The position numbers and the translations under genes are program-made. From positions 25,129,501-25,193,500 of the forward strand of contig CM036621.1 of the NCBI GenBank assembly GCA_020746105.1: a stretch of 64,000 nucleotides of DNA. The letters run 5' to 3'. Each line of letters begins with the position of its first letter. Position 1 is the stretch's first letter. A model generated the notes under the pieces. The model saw nothing but the letters and a program-made list of their open reading frames with translations, did no database searches and had not been told where the DNA came from. Source of the stretch: Trogon surrucura (lineage: Eukaryota > Chordata > Aves > Trogoniformes > Trogonidae). Of the stretch, positions 33,901-46,264 are shown in pieces.

Positions 33901-34518
33901 AAAACACACAAATATTCAGTTAAGAAGCTGCACTTCTTCACCAAGCTAACTAGTTTCACTAGTTACTGGCTCATTAAGTAGCAATCTGGGTTAATTGGTA
34001 TCCCCCCATCAATCATTATTTTTTTATTCCTTGATCACTGTTTAATTGTTCATTTATTGCGTATTAACTGGATTTACACATTAACTGCTTTTAAGGTAAC
34101 CTACACAAATTAATTTCTTTTCTGAGTTAATTATTAGTTAATTCCCCTGGTAATTATACACTATCTTAATTAGTATTTTTTACCTTAATTAATACTTTCT
34201 ACCTTAAAATCATTGTCTAGTCTTCAGTTAATAATTGTATGAACTCTCTTCTCTCTTAATTTTGAAGTAGGCATCCCTTGTTAGTCATTAAATAATTGCG
34301 TCACTAGAGTATCTGTTCCAAACCTCGGTACACCTGGGCTGGTCTCATTGCCATGTAGTAGTATCCCTGCACTGGACATCTTTGTTAAATGTAACAGGCC
34401 AATGATCTGGACTAAATTACATCTCCTTTATTAATGACTATCCCTATTTTAAAATTTTGATTTTGACCATGACTTTCTTGTTTCTTTGGGGAAGTAGAGT
34501 AGGAGCATGATGCTTGTC

Positions 34519-35344
34519 AGTGCTTTGGATGAGGGGATAGAGTGCGCGCTTAGTAAGTTTTCAGATGACACCAAGCTGGGTAGAAGTGTCGATCTGGTTG
34601 AGGGTAGGGAGGCTCTACAGAGAGTTCTAGACAGGCTGGATCGCTGGGCCAAGGCCAGTTACATGAGTTTCACTAAGGCCAAATGCTGGGTCCTGCATTT
34701 TGGCCACAACAACCCCCAGCAGCGCTACAGGCTTGGAGAGGAGTGGCTGGAGAGCTGCCAGGCAGAGACAGACCTGGGGGTGTTGATGGACAACCGGCTG
34801 AACATGAGCCAGCAGTGTGCCCAGGGGGCCAAGAAGGCCAATGGCATCCTGGCCTGTATCAGGAATAGTGTGGCTAGCAGGAGCAGGGAGGTGATCATTC
34901 CCATCTACTCGGCTTTGGTGAGGCCTCACCTCAGGTACTGTGTCCAGGTTTGGATCCCTTACTACAAGAGTGACATTGAGGTGCTGCAGAGGGTACAGAG
35001 GCGGGCTACCAAGCTGGTGTCATGTGAGGAACTGCTGAAGGATCTGAGGTTATTTAGCCTGGAGGAGATGAAACTGAGAGGAGACCTTATTGCTCTCTAC
35101 AACTACTTGAAAGGAGGTTGTAGCAAGGTGGAGGTTGGTCTGGTCTCTCTAGTGGCAAGTGATAGGACAAGGGGGAATGGCCTTAAGTTGCACCAGAGGA
35201 GATTCAGGTTGGATATTAGATAGAATTTCTTTACTGAGAGGGTTGTCAGGCATTGGAACAGCCTGCCTAGGGAGGTGGCTGAGTCGCCATCTCTTGGAGA
35301 TGTTTAAGAGATAAGTGGATGTTGTGCTGAGGGACATGGTTTAA
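34519..35344 (+). pseudogene. CR1 ORF2 reverse-transcriptase C-terminal remnant
   Basis: Starts within the reverse transcriptase just before the active-site motif, which reads KFSDDTKLG here instead of the FADD seen in the other copies. It then runs through [48 protein letters not shown] and [14 protein letters not shown]. The alignment to the other copies suggests loss of a few residues after RATKLV. The frame is open from 34507 to a TAG at 35221-35223 that replaces an Arg/Lys codon in the DIRRNFF block. Homology then continues (HWNSLPREVAESPSL), with a further frameshift and stop, to the expected terminator at 35342-35344. It encodes no functional enzyme. Confidence 0.9.
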
Positions 35345-35426
35345 TGGTGTTGATAGGGCTAGGACAAAGGTTGGACTTGATGATCTTGAAAATCTCTTCC
35401 AGCCAAAACTATTCTATGATTCTATG
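34519..35426 (+). mobile_element. CR1 LINE, 0.9 kb, 5'-truncated, different subfamily
   Basis: Plus-strand CR1 keeping the last third of ORF2, a 3' UTR and two perfect ATTCTATG octamers (35411-35418 and 35419-35426). The protein is clearly related to that of the 21-kb and 48.6-kb elements but diverged throughout. The 3' UTR (GTTGATAGGGCTAGGACAAA and following) also differs. It therefore belongs to another CR1 subfamily. No target duplication was recognised. The 5' junction lies within a TTAATT-rich stretch. Confidence 0.93.
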
Positions 35427-38400
35427 TGTCATGATGGATGTTCAGAGCAAAATATGTTCTTAAGGTTTCACCCTTCTCAGCGATTGACTTCATGAAGCAG
35501 CATTCTTTGGTTCAGATTGACATTAATACCTAAAGTATGATGTGGACCTGATTTCATCCTCTTTCATAGTACTTAGTATAATAGGGAATACCTTGTTTCA
35601 GTCAGTAATATTAAAGCAGGATAAAAGAAGTGAAAAGGTAAGCCTCAGACATAAGATATCGGAGTTAACAAAAAAAGGAAACACCAGGTGTATATATCCT
35701 CTTTCTAGAGGAGCAAATTAATTTGTTAAGGAGAAAGTGCACTCCAAGTAAGGATATTGTTTTATTAGTACAATTTGCTGAACTTATGTGCATACTCTTG
35801 ATATGCCAGGCTGAATCTCTGGTCTTTGATTGAGAAATGAGTGTATGGCAGTAATTTGTATAGCAAAGGAGTGACAGCAGATAGCAATTTTCTTGCCCTT
35901 TACATTTTCTGTATGAGAGTTCAGAGTGGGTGTCTGGGTAAATGAGGATGGGCATTGTTAGCAGTTCCCCACACGGAGACCAATTAAAAATATTTGTGTT
36001 AAGAATTGGGACAATGAGGTCTGCTTGCTTCAGTTTTGTTAAACGAATAGTATGATTATGTTGTACTTTATTTATTTTTGATTATTAAAGCCTTTTCCTA
36101 AATTATCCAGGGAAAGTGATTGAGCATAGACTACTCCTGGATAACCTAAGTGCTTCACAAAAATCCCATGTGACTTTTATTATTTATAATGCACCATTCT
36201 GCCATGTGTTAAGGTGCTAAATATTGTTATATAGAGAAATTTGATACTCTTATCTGGTGCTGGCCTTTCATTCCTTAACAATTGGCGGATCTTTTAAATA
36301 TTCAGAAGATAAATCCCCATATGCCTACATGTTCACTGTGACTTCACCTCAGCACCAGAGATATCTCTCAGCAGTGAAGAAAAACTGGTACAGAAGCTCT
36401 GAAACCATGCATGTGATTAAGTGCAGACCTAATGACCATGCAAGAAATTACTTTCATGGGTTTAAAGACACTTCTTTTTGAAGGTAAAACAAACCATGAA
36501 ATCAGATGATAACAAGGCTGAGATTTATACATTTAATCCCCTCCAGGGAAAGCTTTGGATAAATTACGGTCAGAAGAAAACTGTCTTAAGAGAGCCAATA
36601 TAACCAGCAGAATTAAAAAAAAAATTAAAAGGGATTAAGGAGCCAGTATAAAAGGGAAAAAAAAAAAAAACAAACAAAACTGAACAAGTCAAAAGCTAAT
36701 GAAATTGCTTGAGAAACACAGTCTTCAGTTGTGAAGATAAATCCACAAACAGCTCTATGGCCAAAAAGGTGCTACTAAAAGATTTTTATAAAGAGAAATA
36801 AAAAGAGGGAAAATGAATGAATAGATGAAAATTCTAAGAGGGAGGTGAATTCTGTCTTTGGCCAGAGGCATCAAAGCACAAGCTAAAACCAAGTTGTTAA
36901 AACCAAAACTAGTTTGATAGGTAAAAAGCCAATACCTTGTCGCATTCCTTGTTTTATTTGCAAGTTGTTGGCAAGCAGCTCAAGAACACTGTGAAACTTC
37001 GCTCAAGGGGAATAAGAGCTATTGTTTAGATAAGCATTTCTTGCTACTAGCTTAGTCTAGCTAATATTTCAGGACCAACTTGCTGTACTTATTGTTTCTT
37101 TACAATTGAAACTTATCTGCTGCTACTTTAGTGTCTTTCCTTTGGTAACAGATCTCACCGCTCCATCCTAATGTGTCATGCTACATATTAAAATATGACA
37201 TTTCCAAGCAAACGAATCTCATTGAAGCTTTGATGCCATAGGTTGAGTGCTCATAGTGTGTTATTCTTTCTTTCTGCTACCAGGTTTCTCTAGTATGCTA
37301 TTACACTAGATAATGGAATGTATATAATTATCTGCAGTTAAAATATTTAGTAATATTTTCAGGTCTTCATTTTAGTGTTATCTAGTAGGCCTTATACATA
37401 GGTTAGGAATGAATTATTTGTTTATCACATGATTTATTGCTTCTTTTAATAGTAGGAAAAAGAAACATAATATCAGCCAAATTTAAGTCAAATAATTTCT
37501 GAGTCTATGGTATCATGAGAATTTAGTACTGAATGTTGTTCTTACTAGTAATACAGAACTACCACTATTGATACCATTACTGACTGCAGAATGCTCTTGA
37601 AGAAAATTAAGATAGTCACATTATGAGTTTTGAGTTCTTGATCTCACATCTGATGTAGCTGAAAAGTGTGATTCACATGACCTGTGCCTATAAAAATAAT
37701 AAAGAATATAAATATAATTCTGGACTTTAAAGTTTCTCATATTCCTTTAATTTCAAGGAACAATAAGAGAAATACTATTTACTTTGTTACAAAGGAAATG
37801 TATAGGAATAATAACAAGATGGTAACTTCTTATTTATATTATTTATGTGTCTTGCATGTAGGTTTCTGTTAGCTATACATTGAAGCAGGCTCAGAATTAT
37901 ACTTTTTTTTTTGTATTTGGTTGGTCTAAACTGTTATAGCTACAATGGAGCAAAGAGCACTAAATTTTGAGTGGTGTAACGACATATTTCCTTGTTAATT
38001 ATCTGCATCTGGAATAGAGGACTTCTGTGAAACTGAGTACATACAGCTGTAGTTAGCAAGACTGAAAGTATTCAGTTTCTAAAATGTATCACTTCAGTAA
38101 GAGATGTAGGGGTCAATTAAGCTAGAAAGCTTTTGTATATCAAGTCACGATCAGGTACATAAAACAAAATGCTTGGCACCAGTGGCTAGACATGAAAGTG
38201 AAAGAAAAGCCATTGTATATGGTTATTCTGATTGAAGTTTGTTGTAAACCAAAGTGTAGAAAAATATATTCATTAAGTGAAATTATTTTGATAATTAAGT
38301 CATTATTTACTTTTATTTTTCAGCATAGCTGAGGAAACCGCTTCGACAAGTACTGTTGATTATTGTTTAAAGATTTTAAAAAGGTTCAAGTCAAAACTAA

Positions 38401-40464
38401 CCATAGAGATTGGTCTATAACTTATGGCTGTAAGCTGCATTTACTAAAGACTGCTAACACTGCACTTTGTTATTATGAGGTGTGGAAGTAGAAGAGATAA
38501 TATGTTCCACTTCAGATCGCAAGTCTGAGAGCCAGACTTGAGCTTAAAGATGCTGTTATTTAATCCAGTTGTAAATGAGGATCTGATACTTTGGGTTTAG
38601 GAGTTCAAAGCGGACAGATATTATGTACTTTTGTTACACCATTCCTTCATGTGCCGTTGGGTTCAGTGACCAATATTTTTTAGTAAGGCACTTAAATGGC
38701 TAGGTGGCATGAAATTATATAAATTTCTCAAATATTTCCCAAAAGTATTTTCTTGGGGAAAAAATCTGATTTCATTTACAATAAAATATGTTGTAATTTT
38801 ATTCTTTGTAGAACTCTGATTTACTACTTTTAAAAAATGTGAATTTTCTAGATGCAACTCTTCAAAAACAATTTTAGTCTGGTTCTATTTTTTTCTTACA
38901 ATATAAAAAAACCCGAATAATTTTATTAAAAGTTTTTAAAAATGTAAACTGAAGTTATATTTTTCAATATTCTCACATACCTTACTCCAGCTTATTTCTT
39001 CTTTTCCTTTTTTTTAGTGTGGGAAAATATAAAAGCTGCCTAACCTGCAACAGATAATTTTGTCTGCATGGGATCTTGTGTAGATTTGATTAACACTACA
39101 CTGTCAAGCCTTTAGGGTCAGGGCAGATTGTATTAGAAGCATGACAAATAGTTAATGAATTTGCATTGACTAATCCATACAAAGCTAAAGATTTTTCTGT
39201 CAGGATTAATGTCCAAAAAGAGTAGGACACACTATTTGATACATTATCTTATATTGAATCATACTGTTATTGGACATAAGATTAAGGAACTATGTTATTT
39301 TATCTCCTTCCGTAGATATACAGCTGTTTGCTGCTATGACACTGATGTATAGTCATTGCATTAAGAATTCATTTAATCATCAGCAATGTCCTGCTGTAAT
39401 TCCTCTGTATATGGTACCTGTACTTGCTGTAACTGGGTAAGTACCGAGTCTTGCAAACATTCGCTTTATAATAGTTTCTGCTGTGTCGCCTTTCAGAATG
39501 CAGCACGGAGTCAGAAATGCACGTTCCAAATTTTGGTCCTTGGCTTCACTTTGAACCAAACGGTCAGAAGACCGGGTGATGAAACATATTTTAAGCTTTC
39601 GGATGCCGTCTAGGTATATTGTGATCAAAAGAGTTGCCATTTCTTAAAAAATGTAGTGGCCCAAGTGAAGTGAACACTCAATAATCCTACGATATTTCAG
39701 GAGGCAGAATTTGGTGAAAAGAGTTGCTGGAATGATTTTCCAGGAAAATTAGGCATGCTGGTCTTGTCAATAGTAAGTAAAGACAGAATAAGCCCTTCGT
39801 TTTGAAGAGGAGAAAGGGATTAAAAAAGATATCATGTTTTGAATAAAATTCCAGAGACTACACAAAATAAGCAAGTGAAGAAGCATAACGTATTTCTCAT
39901 AAGGGGGGTCTATTTAAACGCTCGTATAGAAGTTACAGTCCACAACAATAGCCATAAATCATGAAGGATGCACAAGAGGGGAGAAATAGTGCAAGATATT
40001 CTTTTTGAACAGCTTTTAAAATTATTATTAAATTTAATGGATGATTGTTTTGTTTACGACTAAACCACATAAATGTTTGGAAAACCAAGGCACTCGTCAC
40101 ATCCAACACTACACCTTTAAATAGCGTCGTTTGTTCTGGTTATTTTTGTAAGAGGTCAATGGACTAAAGAAATCATGAGTGTTTGCACTGAGTAACATTA
40201 CTTGTAAAAACTGTCGTGCAAATTCTTAGTTACCATCTTGAGTAGATCCAGTTGTCCATGCAATGTATAGGAATGTCAACATAAACGAAGCAAAATTCAC
40301 AAACAATGAAACAAAGTGATTGCTGTGTTCAGAATATGTTCAAATGAAATATCGATGCAAAATACATCTTTTAGCAAGGAGAAAAAAAGCAGTTCAATTC
40401 CCAGTACTGGTCAAAAAGAATAGAATATTTGGACTTGATAAAGATTAGAAAGCAAACTGGAAAA
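35427..40464. other. Noncoding DNA, no gene recognised
   Basis: AT-rich DNA with no supported gene. It includes an A-rich stretch at 36615-36680 (poly-A with AAACAAAC). A patch at about 39380-39640 has more CpG than its surroundings and two opposing short frames that match nothing I know. The last few hundred bases may belong to the decayed LINE that follows. Confidence 0.55.
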
Positions 40465-40885
40465 TTATAATGCTGCTGTACAAATCCAAGGTACGCCTGC
40501 ATTTTTAGCACTGTGTGCAGCGCTCATTTTTCCAATTTATGAAAGATGAAGTAGAATTAGAGAAACTTCAGAGAAAGAATATGGTCAACGTGGGTGGTAT
40601 AAGGAATGGAAAAATTTCCATGTGAGCTAAAAACTAACTGCTGAGGAATTTTGAGTCTGGAGAAATGAAAAGATTTACAGAGAGAAGAGCATGAAGAAAA
40701 CTTGTCCAATTGTTCCAGACATAGAAAGGTACATAATTATTTACTCTTCCTTCCAATATGAAAGCAGAGTTGCATCAAATGGAAGTAATGGGTATAAACA
40801 AAAATTCTTTCTATTCACAAAGCAAACTTAAACTATGGAACTTCTTTGCTACAGGCCATTGTGACTGAGTAAACTATATAATGCT
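40465..40885 (+). mobile_element. Ancient decayed LINE of the CR1/L3 group
   Basis: Despite heavy decay, the order of ORF2 C-terminal landmarks is recognisable on the plus strand: LLYKSKVRLHF-HCVQ (compare [15 protein letters not shown] in the young copies), ELEKLQRKN (compare VLERVQHRA), LSLEK (compare [11 protein letters not shown]), and ending at KLWNFF (compare PWNRLP). Stops and frameshifts interrupt it throughout. The divergence is far greater than in the octamer-tailed elements, and no octamer tail is left. It is probably an insertion predating or early in bird evolution. The exact family (CR1, L3 or L2-like) cannot be set by eye, and the ends are uncertain by a hundred bases or more. 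Confidence 0.6.
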
Positions 40886-43800
40886 TTTAAAAACTACGTG
40901 ATAGCAATAAATAAAAGTTCTTCAAATCCTATGAAGTCCAAAGTTGACACCCTTAGCTCAGGGATTTGTTGGAGACTAGGTGAATGTGATCGAAAGGTGT
41001 TTATGTGCTTTGCATTATTTTGTAAAAACTGGTAGTAGATGAGTAGGTTTATATCCTATGAAAGATTATCTGTGATGAAGTCCTCTTATTTTGTCTTTTT
41101 TTCCCACTTTTAGGAGATCCTATGTCTTTTAATTCAGCTAGTTAAGTTGCTCCTTGGGAAATGTTTTATTGTGTGAGACCTGAATCTATTTTACTGCGTA
41201 TATGAAGTCATTCCGCAGGAAATGCCTGGCAACATCTAAAAAGCTTTAGTAGGCTCAGTGCTGCTTAAAAGTATCTGGAAGAATAATACAATAATATAAC
41301 AGCTAAAAATTAGTTCATGAATAATATTGGCCTGTAAGATATGAGCAGTTGAATGCTGTAAATTAATATTTAGGGCACATCCTTCAGAAGTGGAGAATGC
41401 TAAATGTGATTTACCTTACTAGTAAAGCTCCTGGCTGTGTGGATTACATTCATCATTATCACTTATTATAGCCATCTCAAGATGAATATCGCAGGCTGAC
41501 ACCAACCATTTGGTTTATGAGGTGACTGTGATCGTACACTTCTCGTAAATAGTACTCATTCATGTCTCCTGCCTTCTTATTTTTGATCAACTCTCTGCTG
41601 TAAATACCAGTTACCTACTTCCATACCACATGGTACATCACAGTGCATTTAAGTACTGTATTTAAGTGCTTTCACAGCTGCTGCAGCTTTTTTATCTGTG
41701 TACAGATCTCTATAACTTAAATAAATCAAATGGTAACTATCTCTTCAGGGAGAATTTCACCACTCCCATCACTCATGAGCTTCGTCATGCTCTGTTTTGT
41801 CTGTATGCTCGTCAGTTTCCCATTCCAGGCCATGCAATTTATCTGTGCCGAATGATGTCTTTCTTTTATACTCTCTAAATACTAGAGTAGGCGGGGTTTG
41901 TTTTTTTATTTTCCCCCAGTTGTGTGCATACTTCATGAAATCATTGTTTGTGCACCTCTTTCTTGCTCTGTTTTGCCTTCGACTTTTTGAGTTTGGTGGG
42001 TTTGATATTCAATTAAAATACTATTGCTCACAAATCTGAAATGTCAGCTATTAAGCATACTGGTTTAAAGTGTATTTAAAATAATTTTGCAGATTAATGT
42101 AAATGTATAGGTAGGTGCAAGGAGAATAAACTGTGAAATTTAGAACAGCTGTCATTTAGTTTCATGGAATATTCAGAAATTTTAGGTGTTCTTCCTTTGC
42201 AGGATGCCTTTCCAAACATTCTGTAGCTATTTTTTTGACAAAAAGAAAAATTTGTGTAAGAAGTGTTGTGCTGCATCGGAGCACTACAGATAGCATTGCT
42301 ATTTGCATTCTTTTAAGACATATATAAAATTGAGGCAAATGAGATAATGATAATGGTGTCCCATTAAAGTTCTGGGAGCTGTAACGGAAAGGAATACTCA
42401 GAAATACAGTGGTGGCAACAGTTTTAAGTGCTTTTTTAAGGAAGTGTTGCACTACTTAGGTTTGCTGTCAGAGTCAGAAAGATTTCTGTGTTTAACCCAT
42501 GAAATACTGTATTTTTTTTTACATAAGTCTCTGTAGTAGTTAACACATTTGGTTTCCAGTTATGTAAGAGCTGTGGTTCGTGAATAATCGCTTAAGTGAG
42601 ACATCATTTCCATACTTCAGTCTAGTGTGGTACGACATCCTGCATACTGGGACGCAGGGAGGATGAATTCGGGAGCATTAAATGATTGTGCCCTGTTGTG
42701 TGCCACAGTGCGACTGGTGATGAAGGCTGTAGTTTCCATGGACTTGCCTGTCCCTTCCATACCTGCCCCATTAAATGCTCTCTGTAGTTTAAAACACATT
42801 TACTCTGTGTCAGTCAATGTCTGTTATGTGGTGCAGACTGTTTATGATTTTGTATTAATAAATATGTGAAAATACTTTTTCTGCTTTCCCGTATGGAAAG
42901 ATGTTATTGCATGCTTTAAAGACCAATATGCATTCATACACCTTATACTGTTGCTTCTTTGTTTTCTTTAGTTTTTTCCTCTAGTTGATTAAGCAGCAAG
43001 AAATCAGGGAAGTCTGAGTTAGATGTCATGAAACAGCAAAAATAAAACTGAAAACCTCCTTTGGCACGTGATTCTCCATCACCAAACGTGATGCGGTGGA
43101 AGCAAAGAGTCCAGGTTGCTTCACAGCTCTTATCTGCAGCTGCCTTGCCCCTCAAGATAATCAATAGCTCTTTTGCCCCACAGATCAATGATTTTAATGC
43201 AGTAGCAAACATAGGGGGACAGATGACCACGGACATTTTAAGTTCTTATCAGATCTAACCTAAATAGGGCAAGGCAATGCAATTCTACTCAAAACTGCGT
43301 TTGTCCTCTAGTTTCAGTTACTTAGATCATTTGTTAGCTGGCCCATCAGTATGAGCGGTGGTAAAACTGTAGCAATGCCGAATGCAGTCAGCTGGGGTTC
43401 AGTAAACAGAAAGCGTCACAAAAAGCCACCTCTTGTGGCTTTGCAGATTGCTTCGTCATTAGGGAAAACGTCTTTACTAGGAAGGTAGTGCAGTGCTGGG
43501 ACAGATGACCGACAGATCTTAGATAATCTGCTTGAAGACTTTTTAGCAAGTGCCTAGGAAAAGCTACAGCTGACATAATCTACTATTTGCGATTCTCATC
43601 ACAGAAGCAGCAGGATTTATCATCACAAATGTGTTAGAAACCTCCCTAAAATCTTCCATTGCTGCCCTGCCTTACTAGTTGTACACTGTGGCATATTAGT
43701 GCTATAGAGGTCTGGTGTATGGGGGGGAAACTACAAACTTGTCCTAACATCTAATGAGTTACAAAGTGATTCATTACTGCAATGTTACTCTCTGTTTCAG

Positions 43801-45436
43801 AGTCCTCATGCAGTTGTGTGCTCTGGGGGTTTTGCAGAAGTGTGCAGCTGGTAACAAGGAAGACGTGGAAAGAGGCATGCAAGGAACAAGTTACAAGGTT
43901 CTTTAAAAGGTAACAGATTTTTTTTTTTTCTCTGTTTTCAAGCGTATTTCAAATAATAGTCTCATCTTGTTGAAGAATAACTGCCACTCTTGGTTTGTAC
44001 AATACCAATGTCTTAAAACTTTTGCTTTCTAAGCGTCTGTGCATTTGTGGAAGTGCATGCACACACATACACACTACATGTTTTAAATGTACTGGAACAT
44101 TTTCTGTGAAGATTCCCGCTAGAAGAAAAGCATTTGAACTACCACTGAATGCTAGGCCAATGTGGATAACCTCCAGAGATCTGAATTCAGTCACTCTTCA
44201 GGAAGAGCGGAATACTGTCAGACTAGAATTGATTTAAGACTGTCTTAAGGTCAGAGACATTATGTAGGCATTTTGAACCATTCAAGCACATTAACAAGCA
44301 GCACATTACACACTAAGAATTCTTGTCTTTCCTAGGGATTTTTTTTTAGCCCACGTGTGTCCACACTTGCATCCAAGTGGCACTGATGAAGCGAAAATAT
44401 GGCTGTCTATGTTTTTGAGACTTGCTTTTTCTGCTGTGGATAACTTGCTGTAATTAATGTGAATGAACCAATGAAAAGAAAGCTGTTTTAATTGTGTGTT
44501 TCTTTCTTGATGAGATTGCAATTCCAGAATTGTATCAAAGTCTGAATCCTAAACGCCTCTCACTTTGTGTACTGTTTTATCACATAGCTATAAAAGAAAA
44601 GATTCAATTTTCTTTTTATTAAACTCTAATTGACTTTGGAGGAGGTTTGCAGGGATATGCACAGAATTAATGCAAACTAAGGAAAAGGTGAAAAGATTAA
44701 TTTTTCCAGCAGAAGTCAAAATTAGTGATACGTATGTGAATTTACACTTTTACATACAAACATGGTGGATGTGTAACTCAGATTGGTTGTTCTGGCACTG
44801 CCTGAATAGCGTTTGAAAGGAGGGGGGGTGCATTTCTCTTAGTCCATCGAGGGAGCTTGCTGCTGCTCTTCATCAGTTTACACAAACTGCCAAAGCCAAT
44901 GTCTGCCTTGCCATCCTTACTTCTAATGCACTTTCTCTATAAACTCTGGGGATTACACCAAGCTTTTATAGCTGGCAGCATGGCATAGCAAGGGAGGAAG
45001 GCAAGGGGAGAGAAAAAGATATTAAAGCTTCTTACTAGGACACCAGGACCATCACTCATCACCAGAGCTGTCCGTGTGAAATGGTGATCCTTCTAGCAGC
45101 CCTTGGAAAGTCATACTTTGCCACTAAATGGAAAACAACAATTATGCTCTGATGGATGTTCAAGATTACAGTATTTCTTATTCTCAATTTTTACAGTTTC
45201 AGATAAATGTCTCCCTTGTTTCCCGCTGTCTTACTGCTCCCAAAGAGTACATTCACTTGACTGAAGAAGTCCTTATGAATGCCTACAGATTTGCTAGGTT
45301 ATCTGTTTCTGTTAAGTCTTTTTCTGCTCTCATGAGAATTCAATATTTCATTTAGATCTCTTTCCTCTGAAACCCCAATCTCCTCCATGCTCTCTATTTT
45401 CTGGATTAAAGAATCTGGGTGGGTTTTTCCAGGTTG

Positions 45437-45437
<1 letters not shown>

Positions 45438-45464
<27 letters not shown>
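45438..45464 (+). repeat. Poly-T run (27)
   Basis: Twenty-seven T bases followed by six A bases. It is the longest homopolymer in the window and likely to be length-variable or mis-assembled. It creates lysine-rich spurious frames on the minus strand. Confidence 0.92.
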
Positions 45465-45471
<7 letters not shown>

Positions 45472-46019
45472 GTGTGAACAAACTCCTTTGTCTTATCTTG
45501 CTGATTTTTCCTTTTAAAGTTTAAGTCCTGCTTACAACTGGCGATTAGTGCTTCTGCTCTTGTTTCATGACTAAAACTGGTTTGGAAAAAGTAACATATC
45601 TCTATGATACTTTCCTCAAAGAGACCAAATGCTACAGCTCCCACTATGCACCCACAATTTTCTATTCTTTAGCCCATTGTATTCCTTTAGCATTTCTCTA
45701 ACTAAAATTTACTAACTGCTTAAGGAAAAAACTGTCAAGATGTAGATACCTGAACAGCCTAGGTTTAGTTTCCAAGTCCTACATATATTTTTAGAGTGAC
45801 TATACTAAAATCATAGGTGGATGTAGGCTACATGCTACAGTTATTTCTTAATCCTTAGGTGTCTCCTTCCTAGACTGGTAGAGCCTTAGTTGAGATATCT
45901 AGATTGTGTATTGAATGCATGGGAAATGTTACAAATATCACTGTGACACTTATAGGACACCCTACTGAGTGGCGACACAAGGATATAGGAAATTTGGAAG
46001 AGAGAAGTGCCTGACTTAG

Positions 46020-46071
46020 ATGGAGATACGTATCTCCATTAGGAATATGCGTATCTCCATGAGGAATATAG
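46020..46071. repeat. 20-bp palindrome fused to a 21-bp tandem duplication
   Basis: ATGGAGATACGTATCTCCAT (46020-46039) is a perfect palindrome. Its right half begins a 21-base unit, GTATCTCCATTAGGAATATGC (46030-46050), repeated at 46051-46071 with two or three changes. The half-site GTATCTCCAT therefore occurs twice directly and once inverted. Confidence 0.88.
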
Positions 46072-46191
46072 AGTCTTACATCCTTTCTAGGTTGTAGCAG
46101 AGCATGCCTTTAAAATTATATGCATCCAAGGTGGGGAAGATACAGTTTCAAACCCACTGTTTCTGCCTTCACAGAGGTTATTGGTTCCTTA

Positions 46192-46264
46192 CCAGAATCT
46201 AACCTACGGGCTAGAAAGTCTTTAGTCCTCCACAGGATTTTCTAGCCTGTAGGTACCCTCCTGG
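46192..46264. repeat. Imperfect 73-nt stem-loop
   Basis: CCTACGGGCTAGAAA (46203-46217) pairs with TTTCTAGCCTGTAGG (46239-46253) over 15 positions with one G/T-type mismatch and a 21-base loop. After a symmetric 7x7 internal loop, CCAG (46192-46195) pairs with CTGG (46261-46264). The size and shape are like a small microRNA precursor, but nothing shows it is transcribed. Confidence 0.75.

Larger units (their letters stand above)
24283..34518. other. Noncoding DNA with several local structures, no gene recognised
   Basis: Ten kilobases without a recognisable gene. They contain an AT-only tract (24916-25020), a CpG-rich island (about 26890-27760), a palindrome array (28958-29090), a GC-rich island (about 30120-30670), a T/G-rich tract (29960-30042) and a CT-rich tract (30868-30950), each listed separately. 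Short reading frames such as 32290-32571 match nothing I know and overlap a second open frame of similar length. Confidence 0.55.

Noticed and set aside
42600-43250. Possible conserved gene fragment with opposed frames (42627-42869 plus, 42617-42799 minus)
   Set aside because: Neither frame matches a family I know and both strands are equally open. It may be conserved noncoding DNA but is not supportable as coding.
45299-45644. Lysine-rich minus-strand frames
   Set aside because: Created by the 27-base T run; not a nuclear-localisation or basic protein.
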